DNA of 64,000 nucleotides from Stomorhina lunata (lineage: Eukaryota; Arthropoda; Insecta; Diptera; Rhiniidae), in assembly GCA_933228675.1 (NCBI GenBank), contig OW121741.1:35345952-35409951 (forward strand), given 5' to 3'. Positions within the stretch are counted from its first letter, which is position 1. Each line of letters begins with the position of its first letter. A program made the translations under genes and the position numbers. Shown here piece by piece: positions 10,568 through 22,457 of this stretch. Below the pieces are notes generated by a model. The model did no database searches, was not told the origin of the DNA, and saw only the letters and a program-made list of their open reading frames with translations.

Positions 10568-11354
10568 ACAAGTAAGAAAGCGCTATGGTCGGTCAAGCCC
10601 GACCATACGATACCCTTCACCACTAAGGTCAAAGGTGTTATTTTTCCTGTATAAAGACAAATATTTGCTAAATTTTGCCATCATACAAACATTTTCTCAA
10701 AACTTATATATTTAACCTGTTTCCGTCATTTGGACTTATATGAGAGCTAGGGTCAAATGTGGACCGAAATTTGGCAAATTGAATACAGTTGTTACAAAAA
10801 TTATGTATGCAAAAAATAAACTCAAAATTTGCATTATCTTTAGATTTACGAGCGTTTTAGTGATTTTTTGTCTCATTTAGTGCATTTTTAAAAAAGAGTT
10901 TGTATGGGAGCTATGGTCAAATGTGGACCGATTTAAGGAAATTTGGTACAGTGATTTTAGTTAATAAAAGCAGTATTTGTTTTAAATTTCATGAAAAAAT
11001 ATTGATATTTGTGGCCAATATATCAATTCCGGACCTATGGGAGGTACCATAAATCATTGACCTATTTTGACGAATTTCAATATGGTCCCATGGTCCCATT
11101 TTCAAAAAAAGGATCTGTGCCAAATTTCATCAAATTATCTTTAGAATTGCGACCTGTAGTTTGGTTACAAGGTTTACATGGGGGTCCAGCCAGCCAGACG
11201 GACGGTTGGACGGACGGACGGACATCGCTAAATCGGCTCAGAAAGTAATTCTAAGCCTATTGGTATACTAAAAGGTGGGTCTATGACAAATATTTCCATT
11301 CGTTACATACATCAGCACAAACTTATAATACCCTTTATGGTGGTGAAGGGTATA
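10568..11354 (-). mobile_element. DINE-like element family X, copy 2 (near complete)
   Basis: The reversed copy begins ACAAGTAAGAAAGCGCTAT, followed by the GGTCGGTCAAGCCCGACC stem-loop and the subterminal repeat ATACCCTTCACCAC. It contains the GTCY tract (ACGGACGGTTGGACGGACGG at about 11200) and ends in GGTGGTGAAGGGTATAAA. At about 790 bp it is one of the most complete family X members here. It has no coding capacity, as expected for non-autonomous DINE-like elements. Confidence 0.75.
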
Positions 11355-11933
11355 AATATTTATAGCTATATCAAATTTTTCTAGTTTTAGATTGAAATTT
11401 TCGATTATTTTAATTACTTTTGATTTTAGCACAGTTTTTGATATTTATACATTATACATTTAAACATTTTTGAAATTTTATTTCACTATTAAATTGATTT
11501 GTTTAATATATAAGTTTTCGAATAGTTATTTTTTTTCCAGAGTAATTTTAAAAACCTTTTTGGAAATCCTTTTTTTAAGTAAGAATTGCTTTTCGCACGA
11601 AAAAAATGTATTTGAGTTCAATAAAAAAAAAATAACTTTTTTTATTTAGGTTTAGGTTTCTCAATTATTTGGATGTTTTTTTAAACTGAATGATTTTTTA
11701 ACGAATATCGGAGCAGCGATGCCAACTCTACCACTATTATAGTAGATCTACTACTTTTGGATATCTTTCTACACTCTACCACTTTTTAAGTAGAATCTAC
11801 TACTTTTTTAAGATTTTTCAAAATTGTGTTAAATCAATTTTTCTTTACCAAAAATGCAACATTGAATACCTGTTTCAAAAAAATATATATATTTTTTTTT
11901 TTTGTAACATGTTCTCCTATTTAGATTTATGCT
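11355..11933. other. AT-rich spacer
   Basis: No gene recognised. A local CTAC-rich stretch (11735-11810) resembles the minisatellite words inside the adjacent hAT-like element but is not in register with them. The last 8 bases are the left target duplication of that element. Confidence 0.35.
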
Positions 11934-12910
11934 TAGGGTGTTCATTTTACTCGACTTTTAATTGTTTGAGTAATCAAATAACTTGAAAATAGGGTTTTTT
12001 AATTACTCGGAAAATCGATTAATCGTTAAAAATTACTCTAGTTAATCGAGTAAGAAATTCATCTCAAAACTACTCGAGTAAGATTTTTCTGTAAGCTTTT
12101 TATATAATATTTTTAATACAAAAATTTTTTAATAAAATTTTAGTGTTTTAACAAAAATGTTTAACAATTCGCAATAAAAAACATAAAACAAAAATAAAAA
12201 AAAATTATTTTTAATAAAAATTAAAATTTGTAACATATTGTCACCCTAAATATTTCTTAGTGAGTTTATTTACTTCTATATATAAAAAGCATTTTTTCAT
12301 TTTCATAAATCCTGAGTTTGATCTAATAGATTAGTAGGCTCTACGACTACCTTCTACCCATGTTTACAATGGGATCTTCAACTGATCTAAAGTAGGATCT
12401 ACGATTACATTGCGTCCTTTAACTGAACTATAGTAGGACGTACTGTTACTATAGTAGGACCTACGATTACACAGGGATCTTCAACTAAACTATAGTAGTA
12501 TCTACGAATACATTGGAAACTTCAACTGGACTATAGTAGGTTTTACATTTGCAATGATACCTACAACTAATCTGTAACAGGAGCTACGATTACATTAGGA
12601 CCTTTTAATAAACAATAGTAAAAATTACGAATACATTGGATACCACAACAGGTCTATGGTAGACTAGGCTATTTATAACTGAAATTACATTGACTATATA
12701 TATATCATACGGACTATATACATACAATGGACTATATACACACAACGGACTATATTACAATGAAATAATTTTACTCGAGTAACTCGATTACTCGTGGAAG
12801 ATTACTCAAATAAATCTTTATTTGAAATTAGCCATTTTATTTTACTCGAGCGATTAATCGATTTTATTTTTCCGATTAATCGAGCAAACATAACTCGAGT
12901 AAACACCCTA
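11934..12910. mobile_element. Non-autonomous hAT-like element, 8-bp TSD
   Basis: The 977-bp element starts TAGGGTGTTCA and ends with the complementary TAAACACCCTA. Perfect 8-bp direct repeats TTTATGCT flank it at 11926-11933 and 12911-12918. Inside both ends lie repeated ACTCGAGTAA, TTACTCGA and CGATTAATCG words, which look like subterminal motifs. A TAGGG-type TIR with an 8-bp TSD is typical of the hAT superfamily. No transposase is encoded, and the centre holds a 41-bp minisatellite. Confidence 0.85.
12332..12668 (+). repeat. 41-bp minisatellite inside the hAT-like element
   Basis: About seven diverged tandem units follow the pattern TAGGAxCTACGATTACAxxG, then about 10 bases, then TCAACTxxACTATAG. 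Four units measured by hand are exactly 41 bp, and one partial 21-bp unit breaks the array. Minisatellite cores inside hAT-type MITEs are known in other organisms; this one is specific to this element as far as the window shows. Confidence 0.75.
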
Positions 12911-13190
12911 TTTATGCTCCTAAGACCGCAGCGAATTATATTTGGAATGGAAGCTTTTAAGAAATATAACATTTCATTCCTCAGATCTTTTTTATCGAAA
13001 TTCTATTAATAGAAGACTTTTTATTTAGTACTAGGTTCATGCCCATTGAAATTGGTCAAAATCAGTCCACGATTTCCGGCAACTTCTATTGGAACGAGCT
13101 CGATGATTTCAAGTGATTTTACAACAAATCTCAACTGATTTTGATTTTGTTTTTTATTGAAACCTATACAAATTTTAAGTTTATAAGTAT

Positions 13191-14492
13191 CGGGTGTTTT
13201 TTATTGAGGTATAGAACTTTAAGTTGGCATCACTTTTTTAACTGGCGGCCATTTTGTCAGCTGTCAAGTGATTAATATTTAGTTTGGTTTGCCATTTCAT
13301 CATGAACAGGTTGAAAAAAGAACAACGCTTGCAAATCGTGCTAATTTATTTCGAAAATAATGGTTCAGTTCGCGAAGTTTACCGCAAGCTCCGTCCATTT
13401 TATGGTCGACATAATCGTCCATCAGAGCAATTAATTCGGTTAACCATGGATCGTTTTCGCACTACGTTTACTCTATGTGATAATACGCATCCACAGCGAC
13501 GTCGAACAGTGCGCACCGAAGAAACAATTGCCGCTGTAGAGCAAAGTGTTGAAGAGGACCCGAATGAATCGATTCGCCACCGTGCACAGCAATTGGAGCT
13601 TTGTCCATCAACTTTATGGAAGATTTTGCGCAAAGATCTTGGCTTGCGACCTTACAAGATCCAGCTTGTGCAAGAATTAAAGCCGCGAGACCATGCAATG
13701 CGTCGTGATTTTGGTGTATGGGCCGAAAATGAGATTGATCTCGATGCTGATTTTCATCGCAAAATTTTGTTCAGTGATGAGGCTCATTTTTGTTTGAATG
13801 GCTGCGTCAACAAGCAAAATTGCCGCATTTGGAGTGAAGAGAATCCACATGAGACCCTTGAGACGCCATTACATCCACAAAAACTGACTGTTTGGTGTGC
13901 TTTATGGGCTGGTGGAGTCATTGGGCCATACTTCTTCCGAAATAATGCTGGAGAGTCAGTTACCATAAATGGAGACCGGTATAGAGCCATGATAACCGAC
14001 TATTTTGTTCCCCAATTGGATGGCATGAATGTGGATGAGTTGTGGTTCCAACAAGACGGCGCTACATGCCACACAGCGCACGTCACAATTGATTTATTGA
14101 AGGAAACATTCGATGAGCGCATAATTTCGCGGAATGGACCTGTCAATTGGCCACTAAGATCGTGCGATTTGACACCACTAGATTATTTTCTTTGGGGATA
14201 TGTGAAGTCGCTCGTCTACGCCAACAAACCAGAAACGTTAGGGGACTTGGAAGCCAACATTCGTGGCGTTATTGCCAATATACGGCCCCATATGCTCGAA
14301 AAAGTAGTTGAAAATTGGACCTGTAGAATTGGCTTTATTCGAGCCAGCCGCGGCGGCCACATGCCCGAAATCATATTTAAACATTAATGGCATAAAATTA
14401 TCCTTCCAATAAAGCCAAATTGATGGACATTAAAACGATTTTCTTGTGTTTTATTTCAATTCGAAGCTCTATACCTCTAAAAAAAACACCCA
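13191..14492 (+). mobile_element. DD41D (rosa-like) transposon, apparently intact
   Basis: The 1302-bp element has imperfect terminal inverted repeats of about 30 bp: left CGGGTGTTTTTTATTGAGGT, right end complement TGGGTGTTTTTTTTAGAGGT. TA dinucleotides lie just outside the ends. It contains one uninterrupted transposase frame. The combination of TIRs, TA target and a DD41D catalytic spacing places it in the rosa-type branch of the IS630-Tc1-mariner superfamily described from tephritid flies. The left end is preceded by TTATAAGTAT and the right followed by TTATATGG. Confidence 0.93.
13302..14387 (+). CDS. DD41D mariner-superfamily transposase, intact
   Basis: This 361-aa frame encodes a cut-and-paste transposase that would bind the element's terminal repeats and catalyse excision and TA-targeted integration in the nucleus. 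The N-terminal part (residues 1 to about 110) is helix-turn-helix-like, with KEQRLQIV and ELCPSTLWKILRK. The catalytic acidic residues are D159 in LFSDEAHF, D252 in WFQQDGATC and D294 in LTPLDYFLW. Exactly 41 residues separate the last two, giving DD41D. I chose the Met at 13302 (MNRLKKEQ); a Met six codons upstream at 13284 is also in frame but is preceded by the element's 5' leader. The frame is full length for the family and has no stops, so it may still be active or recently so. The broken twin at 8991-10076 is its closest relative here. Confidence 0.92.
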   Translation: MNRLKKEQRLQIVLIYFENNGSVREVYRKLRPFYGRHNRPSEQLIRLTMDRFRTTFTLCDNTHPQRRRTVRTEETIAAVEQSVEEDPNESIRHRAQQLELCPSTLWKILRKDLGLRPYKIQLVQELKPRDHAMRRDFGVWAENEIDLDADFHRKILFSDEAHFCLNGCVNKQNCRIWSEENPHETLETPLHPQKLTVWCALWAGGVIGPYFFRNNAGESVTINGDRYRAMITDYFVPQLDGMNVDELWFQQDGATCHTAHVTIDLLKETFDERIISRNGPVNWPLRSCDLTPLDYFLWGYVKSLVYANKPETLGDLEANIRGVIANIRPHMLEKVVENWTCRIGFIRASRGGHMPEIIFKH

Positions 14493-17400
14493 TTATATGG
14501 AATAAGCCAAAAGTGAAGTGGACATGAGTGCCATATGGCACTCCCCTACGAGACAGGCTGGCTGCCCACTATAGATAATTTGGGTTAAGATACATTAATT
14601 ACTATATGTTCCAAGTTTGGTGCAAATAAATTTGCTGGTTGCCCGTGTCCACTAATGGGTTAAGATTTAGGTCTCACAGTCAAAAACTAAATAATATTTC
14701 AATGAATAGATGCAAAGGCAGTAGAAACTATCACTGTATCAATTTGAATTGGAGCCGGATCCAAATATGAAATAATTTTTGTTTAATATGTTAAACTTTG
14801 CATTAAACAAGAAATATGTTTTCTAGACCATCGAACAACAGACCATTGGTCTATATTTGACCTCAGTGGTGTATGTTATCAAAAATTCAGGCATTAGCGA
14901 CTTTAGCATATTTTGAATTGTTTTTACCAGGGAACGAAAAATATTATTATTTTTAAATTTTGATTGAAAAGCAAACACAAAGTATTATCAGAGAGAACAA
15001 CAAAAAACACAGTTTATTAAATTGTCTGATTTTTATTTTTTCGGTTAAAAATTTGATCGAAATTTGATTTTTGAAACTAATTTTTTGTCTTTTTATTTAT
15101 GTTAAAAAAAAATAAAAGTTAAAGAATAACTATTATTTTGTGACTTTTACGAGAAAAGTCAAAACAGTTACGATCCCTGGTTGTTACACAAATCAGTCAA
15201 AAAAAATTTCAGAATATGGACGATAAAACACAAACCGAAATTATAGCGTTAATTAGTTATTTTTTTCCATTTTTTCATACTCTGATATTTTGCAATTATT
15301 TTTTATTGCAAACTTTACACTTTTTTAAAAAACTAAATAAAATTATGAAAAAAAAATAGTTTAGAATTAATCCAACTAAAACCCAAACATTAGGAAGCCA
15401 TAATGCTCTTGATATAGATCAGATTTTGGACATTATGAGATATTTTTGTAAAAAATAATCCAGATAACCACATAAAAATCTTTGTTAGAAAATTAGCCCA
15501 AATTTGGAAAGTATCCAAAAAAAGTTTTAAACGACTTTTAATATTTTGACGCATTTTTAATTTAATAATTAGTGATATTTTGAACAAGAATTTTTCAGTT
15601 TTTAGATTTTTTTTATAATTGTTTATTTTTATTTATTTAAAACACTTTAAAATTTTTTTATAAAAAATATATTTACTTAGAATTTTTGTATGTTTTAATT
15701 TTTAGCACATGTTTATTTAATTATTAAAATTAATTTTAGAATTTCCATTATTTTAAAAATGCAATTTTTATTTTTAAATTATTTTTGGCATATTTTTATT
15801 TATCAAAAAAATAACAAAATTTCTTTTTTCTTTTTGTATTTTTATTTATTTTAGTTAAAAGTTTGATATTTTAATTTTCCAATTTGAGTTAAAATTTTTC
15901 ATAACAAATTTTTTTTTACTCAAAAAATATTTTCAAAAAATTTTTTTTCAAAAAATATTTTCAAAATTTTGTTAAAAATTCCAATTTGAATGTTATTTTT
16001 ATATAATATTTTCAGTGTATTTTTATTTATTTTATTGAAAAATTAGGTTTAATCAGGCTTGAGTTCATTTAACTTTCAAATTATTAATTTTGAAAATTTG
16101 AAAAGTAATTGTGGAGAAAAACTGAAAAAATTATTATTTATTTTAGCTTAAAATTTAAGGTTTTAATTTTCCAATTTGAGTTACAATTTTTCACCAAAAA
16201 AAAAATAGTTTTGAAAAAATATTTTATAAATGTTGTTAAAAATTCCAATTTGATTTCAATTTTGTCTAAAAAGAATAATTTTCGAAACAGAAAAAAATGT
16301 TGCAATATTTAAAAATTTTAATAAATTGGAATTCTAGTACAATACACTTATGTAAAACTTTTAAGCAAATTTATATATTTTTTAAAATTTTAATAAATTT
16401 CAAATTTTCGGGTTTTAATTTTTTTGTCTTTTGGGGGGTTTTCATTTCTTTTTAAAAGATTTTTTAATTTTGTTTTTTTTATAATTTTTCTTTTATAAAG
16501 TAAAAAAATAATTACGATATGAACCTGAGTCCAACTCGAACTCACGACCTTAAATATTTTTTTATAAAAATGTTATGGAATTTTTTTTAATATTTTTTTA
16601 TTTCGATTTATTATTTTTTTAATTTTTTTTTTTTTTTTCTTAAAAATAAAATTAATTTTTGAGTTATTTTGATTTTAAGTTATTTTTCTGTATTTCTTAA
16701 TTTTTAATTTTTGGGTTTTCATTTTTTTAATGATTTTTTTAATTTTTTTATAAAGTAAAAAAATAATTATGATATGAACCTAAGCCCGACTCGAACTTAA
16801 GACCTTCAATATTTTTTTTTTTTCATAAAAATGTTATGGAATTTTTTTTTAAATATTTTACATTTTGATTTCTTATTATTTTTATTTTTTCAAAAAAATA
16901 AAATTGATTTTTGAGTTATTTTGATTTTTGGTTATTTTTCTGTATTTCTCAATTTTTTATTATTATTTGATTAAATTTTTATATTTTTTACATTTTTTAA
17001 TTCACTTTTTATTCGTGTTAACTTGAAAAAACGTTTCCATTTCTTTCTAAAATTTTGAACTTTTGTTTACTTTTTTTCAATACAATCGAAACAAATTGTA
17101 AAAGATTTTCTTTAAATTTAAAGATTTTTTATCTTGAAGACTCTTTTAAAAATATATACAAAAAAAAATTAAAATTGTAAGAAAAAACTTATCGACTTTT
17201 AATTATAAATCAGAAATTTTAAATTTTCAATAATATTTTTTAAATTTTCAATATTATAAATTTATTTTTGTCACAATTCCTTTAATTTTTCCAAAATTTT
17301 TCCATTTTCATTCTTAAATTTTCAATTTCTTTATACACATTTTTCCCCAAATTCAATTAATGACAACTTTTTTTTCAAAATAAACTTTTACCTTTTATTC

Positions 17401-17639
17401 AATTAAAAACTTCCGTAAATTTTTTCGTTCGATTAATTAAATTTGCTTAAATTTTTTTGTACTTTAATTTAAGTATTTTTTTTTTTCAATTTTTTCGTAT
17501 TCACAATCACTTTATTCTTGCATTCAAAATTAAAGAGCTAGATTTGTTTTGTGTATTTATACTTTAGTGATTTTTTTCATTTCTTTCTTTTTATTTTTTT
17601 GTATTAATATACAAATATTTTTTGGCTTTAAACACCCTT
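14493..17639. other. Extremely AT-rich filler with a 257-bp duplication
   Basis: No gene is supported. From about 15.0 to 17.5 kb the sequence is a mosaic of T- and A-runs. A direct duplication with a period of about 257 bp places GATATGAACCTGAGTCC at about 16517 and GATATGAACCTAAGCCC at about 16775. Each is followed by a CGAACT(C/T)(A)AC-type word, the reverse of a tRNA B-box-like GAGTTCGAG. This may be a relic of a tRNA-derived SINE duplicated in tandem. Confidence 0.5.
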
Positions 17640-18294
17640 AAAGTTCACTTTAAAATCACTTTAATAATAACAAACGCGCGCGTCTGATTTGTTCCTCTAC
17701 GTTTTCGTTCAAACGTTTATTTCGGCCTGAATCCAACTTGCGATTGAGACGGAGACAGTTTGTAACTATTTTTCAAGGAGTGTTTTCTTGTTTCACTTGT
17801 CAACTTGTTTCGCCCTCACAAAATCGTTTCGAATAATAACAAAAAAAAAAAAGAAAAAGATCCAAATTGGAAATACAACTCGGTGTGTTGAACTTGCGCA
17901 TTTTCCCGTTTTGGGGGTTAAAAATAAAATACACAACAAACTCTCTTCTCAAAAAATCAACAAAATCTCTTAAGCTGTCAGATGTTTTCTCTCTTTTCTG
18001 TTTTGCTCTCTGTGTTTATGTTATTCGGTTTTCTCTGTATTATTGTTTGTTTCTTGCTAAGTGATTTTATTTCGCAGTAAAAATCACTTTATGATCCACA
18101 TGTTCCAAATTGTATTGAAATTATGTTTTTGTTTTGGTTGCGAAGAATCGCAAACATATGCGAAAATGTAACAAATTATAATCGATTTTACGGATTCTTA
18201 TTTAAGGGTTACCATATTTAAGCATAAAATAAAGTGTTTTATCAGAAAATATGAGGGGGTCTTTTTGACCCGGCAGCGACTTATTGAATGATAT
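17640..18294. promoter_or_regulatory. Low-repeat segment with CG-rich and CTCTC clusters (possible regulatory DNA)
   Basis: This stretch differs from its surroundings. It has the only CGCGCGCG run nearby (about 17675), few homopolymers, and a cluster of CTCTC/CTCTG words (17985-18020) that would be GAGA-factor-like sites on the other strand. No matching copy was seen elsewhere in the window, so it is probably unique sequence. A promoter or enhancer role is inference; no start site can be fixed. Confidence 0.2.
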
Positions 18295-18983
18295 GGGCAA
18301 ATCCTGCATGACGGACGATACATTTCTACTGATTTTGTTGTACTTAAATGTATCCCAATGCCGTTCTACACTAGACATCTTTGCACAGATTTCAGAGAAT
18401 ATTGGGCCATCGATTGTGCTATCGAATGGCATTTGCTAATTTACATACTTCTTTTGGAGTAAAAAGATATTCGCTTTTAAAGTGCTGTGACGGACGCTAC
18501 AAAAAATGGAAGTGACATTTTTTCAACACATATTTCTGTAATTTTCATCAAAACGGTCATAGTAATAAAAAAAATTGTAAATACATTAAAGATAGAGGAA
18601 ATTTAGAGGATGAAAAAGCAGTTTTTATAAAATATTTTAAAGTTTCCAGTTTCACCAAAAATCCATAAATGAACCCATCAAAACTTTGGTAATGGCAAGT
18701 ACTCTGATAACTGGTTACCTTGTAACGACTACAACATACCATCCGAATAAATAATAAGTTATTACAGAAGTACTTATTTGTAATTAAGATGGTAATTTAA
18801 ACTGAATGGCCCCGGTTCAAATCCAACCAAGGGCAACAATTTTTTTTAGTTTTTTTTTTTTATTAAAAGAGTCTTTTTAAATGATTTTTGAATTTAAAGA
18901 ACTTAAATATTATCTTCTGTAAACAAAATTTGTAAAACTAACTCACGTTAATGAAAAAATACCATCATGAGTCAATTTTGATT

Positions 18984-19330
18984 ATGTAGGGGATGTTGAA
19001 TACCAAACACGATTCTAATTGGTCTTAACTTGGTAAGCCCAACTTATCTGGGTCATCCTTCATCTCAACTGTGGACACACACCTCCTCATGGTATCACCC
19101 GGGGAGATAGTTTAACACCCATTAATATTGTGAGTTGTCCCATAAGATCGATAAAAATGGGTTAGGATTACGGGCTAGTAACCCTCTCTTGAAAAAAAAT
19201 ACAATGAAGAGGATAAAATTAGAATTGAAATGTCCCACTACCTAATGTTAGAGGAGGATGTCCGAAACTTCGATAGAAAGACCAAGTAGAGGAACATTTT
19301 TCAAAGCTTGGCTAAAAAATCGTATAAAAA
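18984..19330 (+). repeat. Dispersed repeat W, inverted fragment
   Basis: Relative to the copies at 3080 and 8160 this one is inverted. It starts GTAGGGGATGTTGAATACC and includes GGTATCACCCGGGGAGATAG and GTCCGAAACTTCGATAGAAA. The plus strand encodes EEDVRNFDRKTK, the same decayed C-terminal motif. Confidence 0.55.
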
Positions 19331-19453
19331 TATTTTTCCAAAAAATACAACAAAGCAAAAAAAGCAGGGAAAAACAAAGTTATTTTTACATGATTTTGGA
19401 TCTAAAAATAAAAATTGTTTAAATTAATTATAAACTGCTAAGTTTTCAACATT

Positions 19454-19520
19454 TGAAGTAGCTCAGTGGAAGAGTCTCTGCCTAGCAGTCGGAGGGTCTG
19501 GGTTCGAGCCCCCATGGGAT
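19454..19520 (+). other. tRNA-like sequence (A and B box), not a functional tRNA
   Basis: An A-box-like TAGCTCAGTGG at 19459-19469 and a B-box-like GGTTCGAGCC at 19501-19510 have natural spacing, with an anticodon-loop-like CTAGCAG (AGC, Ala-like) between. The 7-bp acceptor stem cannot be formed: upstream bases do not pair with the TGGGATC after the T arm. It is best read as a degenerate tRNA or a SINE head inside the insertion at 18675-19770. Confidence 0.4.
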
Positions 19521-19850
19521 CATAAAAAAAATGTTATATTTCGTTTAAAAATATATATTTTTAATAAAACAACAACAAAAAAGTTGTTGCTGTTGTTGTT
19601 GTTGCTTTCAAATTGCTTACCCAAGTCATTACTTTTCTGCAATTGGTAAGTACTTGCCTCCAATGACATCCTCATGTTAATGTAATGACTTAAACAGCGA
19701 ATGAGTAAGTAGTTCGTATTCAATAGTTTAACTGTTTAACTCATTATTTGGTAATGAAAAGTTTTACTGGGAACTGTTGCGGACGCTACGTGACGGACGA
19801 TACAGTTTTTACTTTAATGTTTTTTATTAGGAAAAAATTGATATTTCATA

Positions 19851-19991
19851 TTTTTATACCCTTCACCAATAGGTGAAAGGGTATTATAAGTTTGTGATTC
19901 CGTTTGTAATTTTTTTATTAGTGATCGTAGACCCCATAAAAATTATACCGATCGACTCAGAATCGGGAGGAGAATCGATTAAGCGATGTCC

Positions 19992-20029
<38 letters not shown>

Positions 20030-22457
20030 CTGTCTGTCTGTTGAAATCAAGTTTCTGAAGCCCCTGGAGGATGGACTTACATAAATTATATATCAGATTT
20101 TAGGAAATTCTCCCGCAATGAACGCTATTAAATTTCATTAAAATCGGTTTATAAACACCGAAAATATCGAAAAAATACCAAAAATTAGACGAAAATTTTA
20201 AAATTTTTGATTGAAACACACTTTTAAATAACAAGAGAAAAAAGATACTCCTGGTGTACATGTGATAATATGTTATATATCAGATTGCAGGAAATATTTT
20301 CCCAAAGCACTCTGTAAAATTTTATCAAAATCGGTCCATAAACAACTGATATATCGCTAAAACACTGAATTTGATGTATCGCAAATTGCCCAAAGTACAC
20401 ATTAGAGAATGTTTGTTGAAAAAATTAAATGCAGAAATAGGAAAAACTATTCTCCTTTAGTACGGACCTACATAAATTTTATATCAGATTTTAGGAAATT
20501 CCCCCACCAAGCACGTTATTAAATTTTATCAAAAGCGGTCTATAAACAATTGAGATATCGCCATAACACTACATTTGATGTACAGCAAATTGCCCAAAGT
20601 ACGTGTCTAAGAAATTTTGTTTACATTTTGTAAAAATTGTTTCAGCGATATCTCAGGTGTTTATGGACCGATTGTGATGAAATTTGACATCGTTCTTTAT
20701 GGGAGGATTTTCTAAAATCTGATATATATACTCCACAAATCTGATTATGAATACCATTCAAATTGTACCGATCAACTCAGAATCGGCACAAGAATCGATT
20801 TCGCGACCTCCGTCCGTCTGTCCGTCCGTCTGTTTGTTTGTCCGTCCGTCTACATGTCCGTCCGTCTACCTGTCTGTCCTTTTTTCTGTTGTAGTCAAGT
20901 TTTTGGAGCTCCTGTTTTGTCGATATCTCAGATGTTTATTTTGATGAAGTTTAATAGCGTCCTTCTCTGGGGATTATCTAAATCCTGATGCATTCTGTAA
21001 TTTGTGGTAGATATAATTTAGCGTTTAAGCGATGGTGTTTTGATCGACAATGTTGAAATTCAGAGTGCGACAATTCAGGAGCTCCACAAATCTGGTTTTA
21101 GCAGACAGACACACTGCATTTATCTTAATTTTGTGTCTGACTTTTGAACATTATGATAACATTTGAGAATGTATTATATATCAAATTATAGGTAATCTTC
21201 CTAGGAAGTACAAAAATGCAGCTAATTACATGATATCCGTTCAAAACCTACATATGTATGTAAGTATCTCACATATCAACAAAAATTTAAATTTTTTAAT
21301 TGCAATTGGGAGAAATCCGTTCACGTTTGATAATTGATCTCGTATAACTTCGCCTAAGGCAATCTCTTAGTAGCTAATAAATGACAAATTATAATAGATA
21401 CGATGATGACATTTAGTATAAAGACGTTGTACAATATTGATATGCAGGACAATAGCGCCTAAAATAAACTTTCTAGAAGGACAACATTTGACAAAAGTAT
21501 TTCTGATCTCTTGAAAAGTTCGATATTGAAAATGGGCGAGCTCTATTCACATTTAGTGAAATCTCCCATATAAACCCGACCGGGAATCGATTTAATGCTG
21601 ATAAATTAAATCACATTAAAATTGCACAAAGAACTAGAGCAAAACTTTCCAAACATCCATCGGACAGATCGAAAGAACTATACATCCCAAATATTATTGA
21701 TGAAGTGTTCATTTTAATTAATTAACTAACTTCAAATTAATAAGTAAACTTTTCCGACAAAGCTGATAACCATCCATTCAAAAGCTATATATTTCACGTA
21801 TGTATCTAAAACTAAGAGTGTATACCCTTTAATTTTAAGGCTTGTATACATTGACAATCATTGTTAAAGCTTTGACCTAAATCAGTCCGCTAACTTCAGA
21901 GTTTTACATAACTAATCAAGAACTTTTACTAGTTGGATAATTCGTACGAATTAAAGTGCACAACCCTCACTGGGCACAGCGTTTTTGGGTTGCATGTCAG
22001 AATACTTAAACTTCATCAAATCGATGTGCTATTGCAAATCTAAGGGCATCTACATTTTGAAGCATCTTTTCTGCATGGTTTATCTGGTCTATCGAACTTT
22101 ATTAAATGTTCGTAAAATATGTGTCTATTTTATTTCGAAGCTACTGGCTGACTTAAATATGCATTCTCTACTTGTAGTCTAGTAATCATTATCTTTCACA
22201 AAGGGACCACTTTAGAACCCAAGTGAAGCTTCCCTAGACATCAGCCACCTGCCCAACCTTACCTTTGGGTGCATAACTATTCTAGATGATGACGCCACCG
22301 AAAAGGTTTTCGTTTTCCGACTCTTAATTTTAAAGACTCTTTGCATATAATACTAGTATAACCAAATATTGCTACGAATTACATTAAGTACTTTTGGAAC
22401 ACCATTGGTGAAGGGTATCCAAGATTCGGCAAAGCCGAATATACCACTCTTACTTGT
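19851..22457 (+). mobile_element. Large DINE-like element family C (about 2.6 kb)
   Basis: It begins TATACCCTTCACCAATAGG and ends with the perfect stem-loop ATTCGGC-AAA-GCCGAAT, followed by ATACCACTCTTACTTGTT. Two GTCY tracts are present (about 19988-20040 and 20808-20880). Family M copies B and C have no insertion at the corresponding point (CATATTTCATA, then TTTTAAGG), so they are empty sites, and the junction is compatible with A/T insertion. It is longer than families X and Y and has no recognised ORF. Confidence 0.7.

Larger units (their letters stand above)
18675..19770. mobile_element. 1.1-kb insertion with GAAC TSD and short TIRs
   Basis: This segment is absent from family M copies B and C, which read straight through the site (ATAAATGAACTGTTGCGG in copy C). 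Here GAAC occurs on both sides (18671-18674 and 19771-19774). The ends are CCATCAAAACTTTGG and the complement of CCAGTAAAACTTTTC, an imperfect inverted repeat. It carries a piece of repeat W (18984-19330) and a tRNA-like stretch (19454-19520). The superfamily is unknown. Confidence 0.6.

Noticed and set aside
19454..19520. Functional tRNA-Ala gene
   Set aside because: A and B boxes and an AGC loop are present but the acceptor stem does not pair, and it sits inside a mobile insertion.
19988..20040. GTCT/GTCC tracts as independent microsatellites
   Set aside because: They always sit at the same place inside DINE-like elements, so they are part of those elements.
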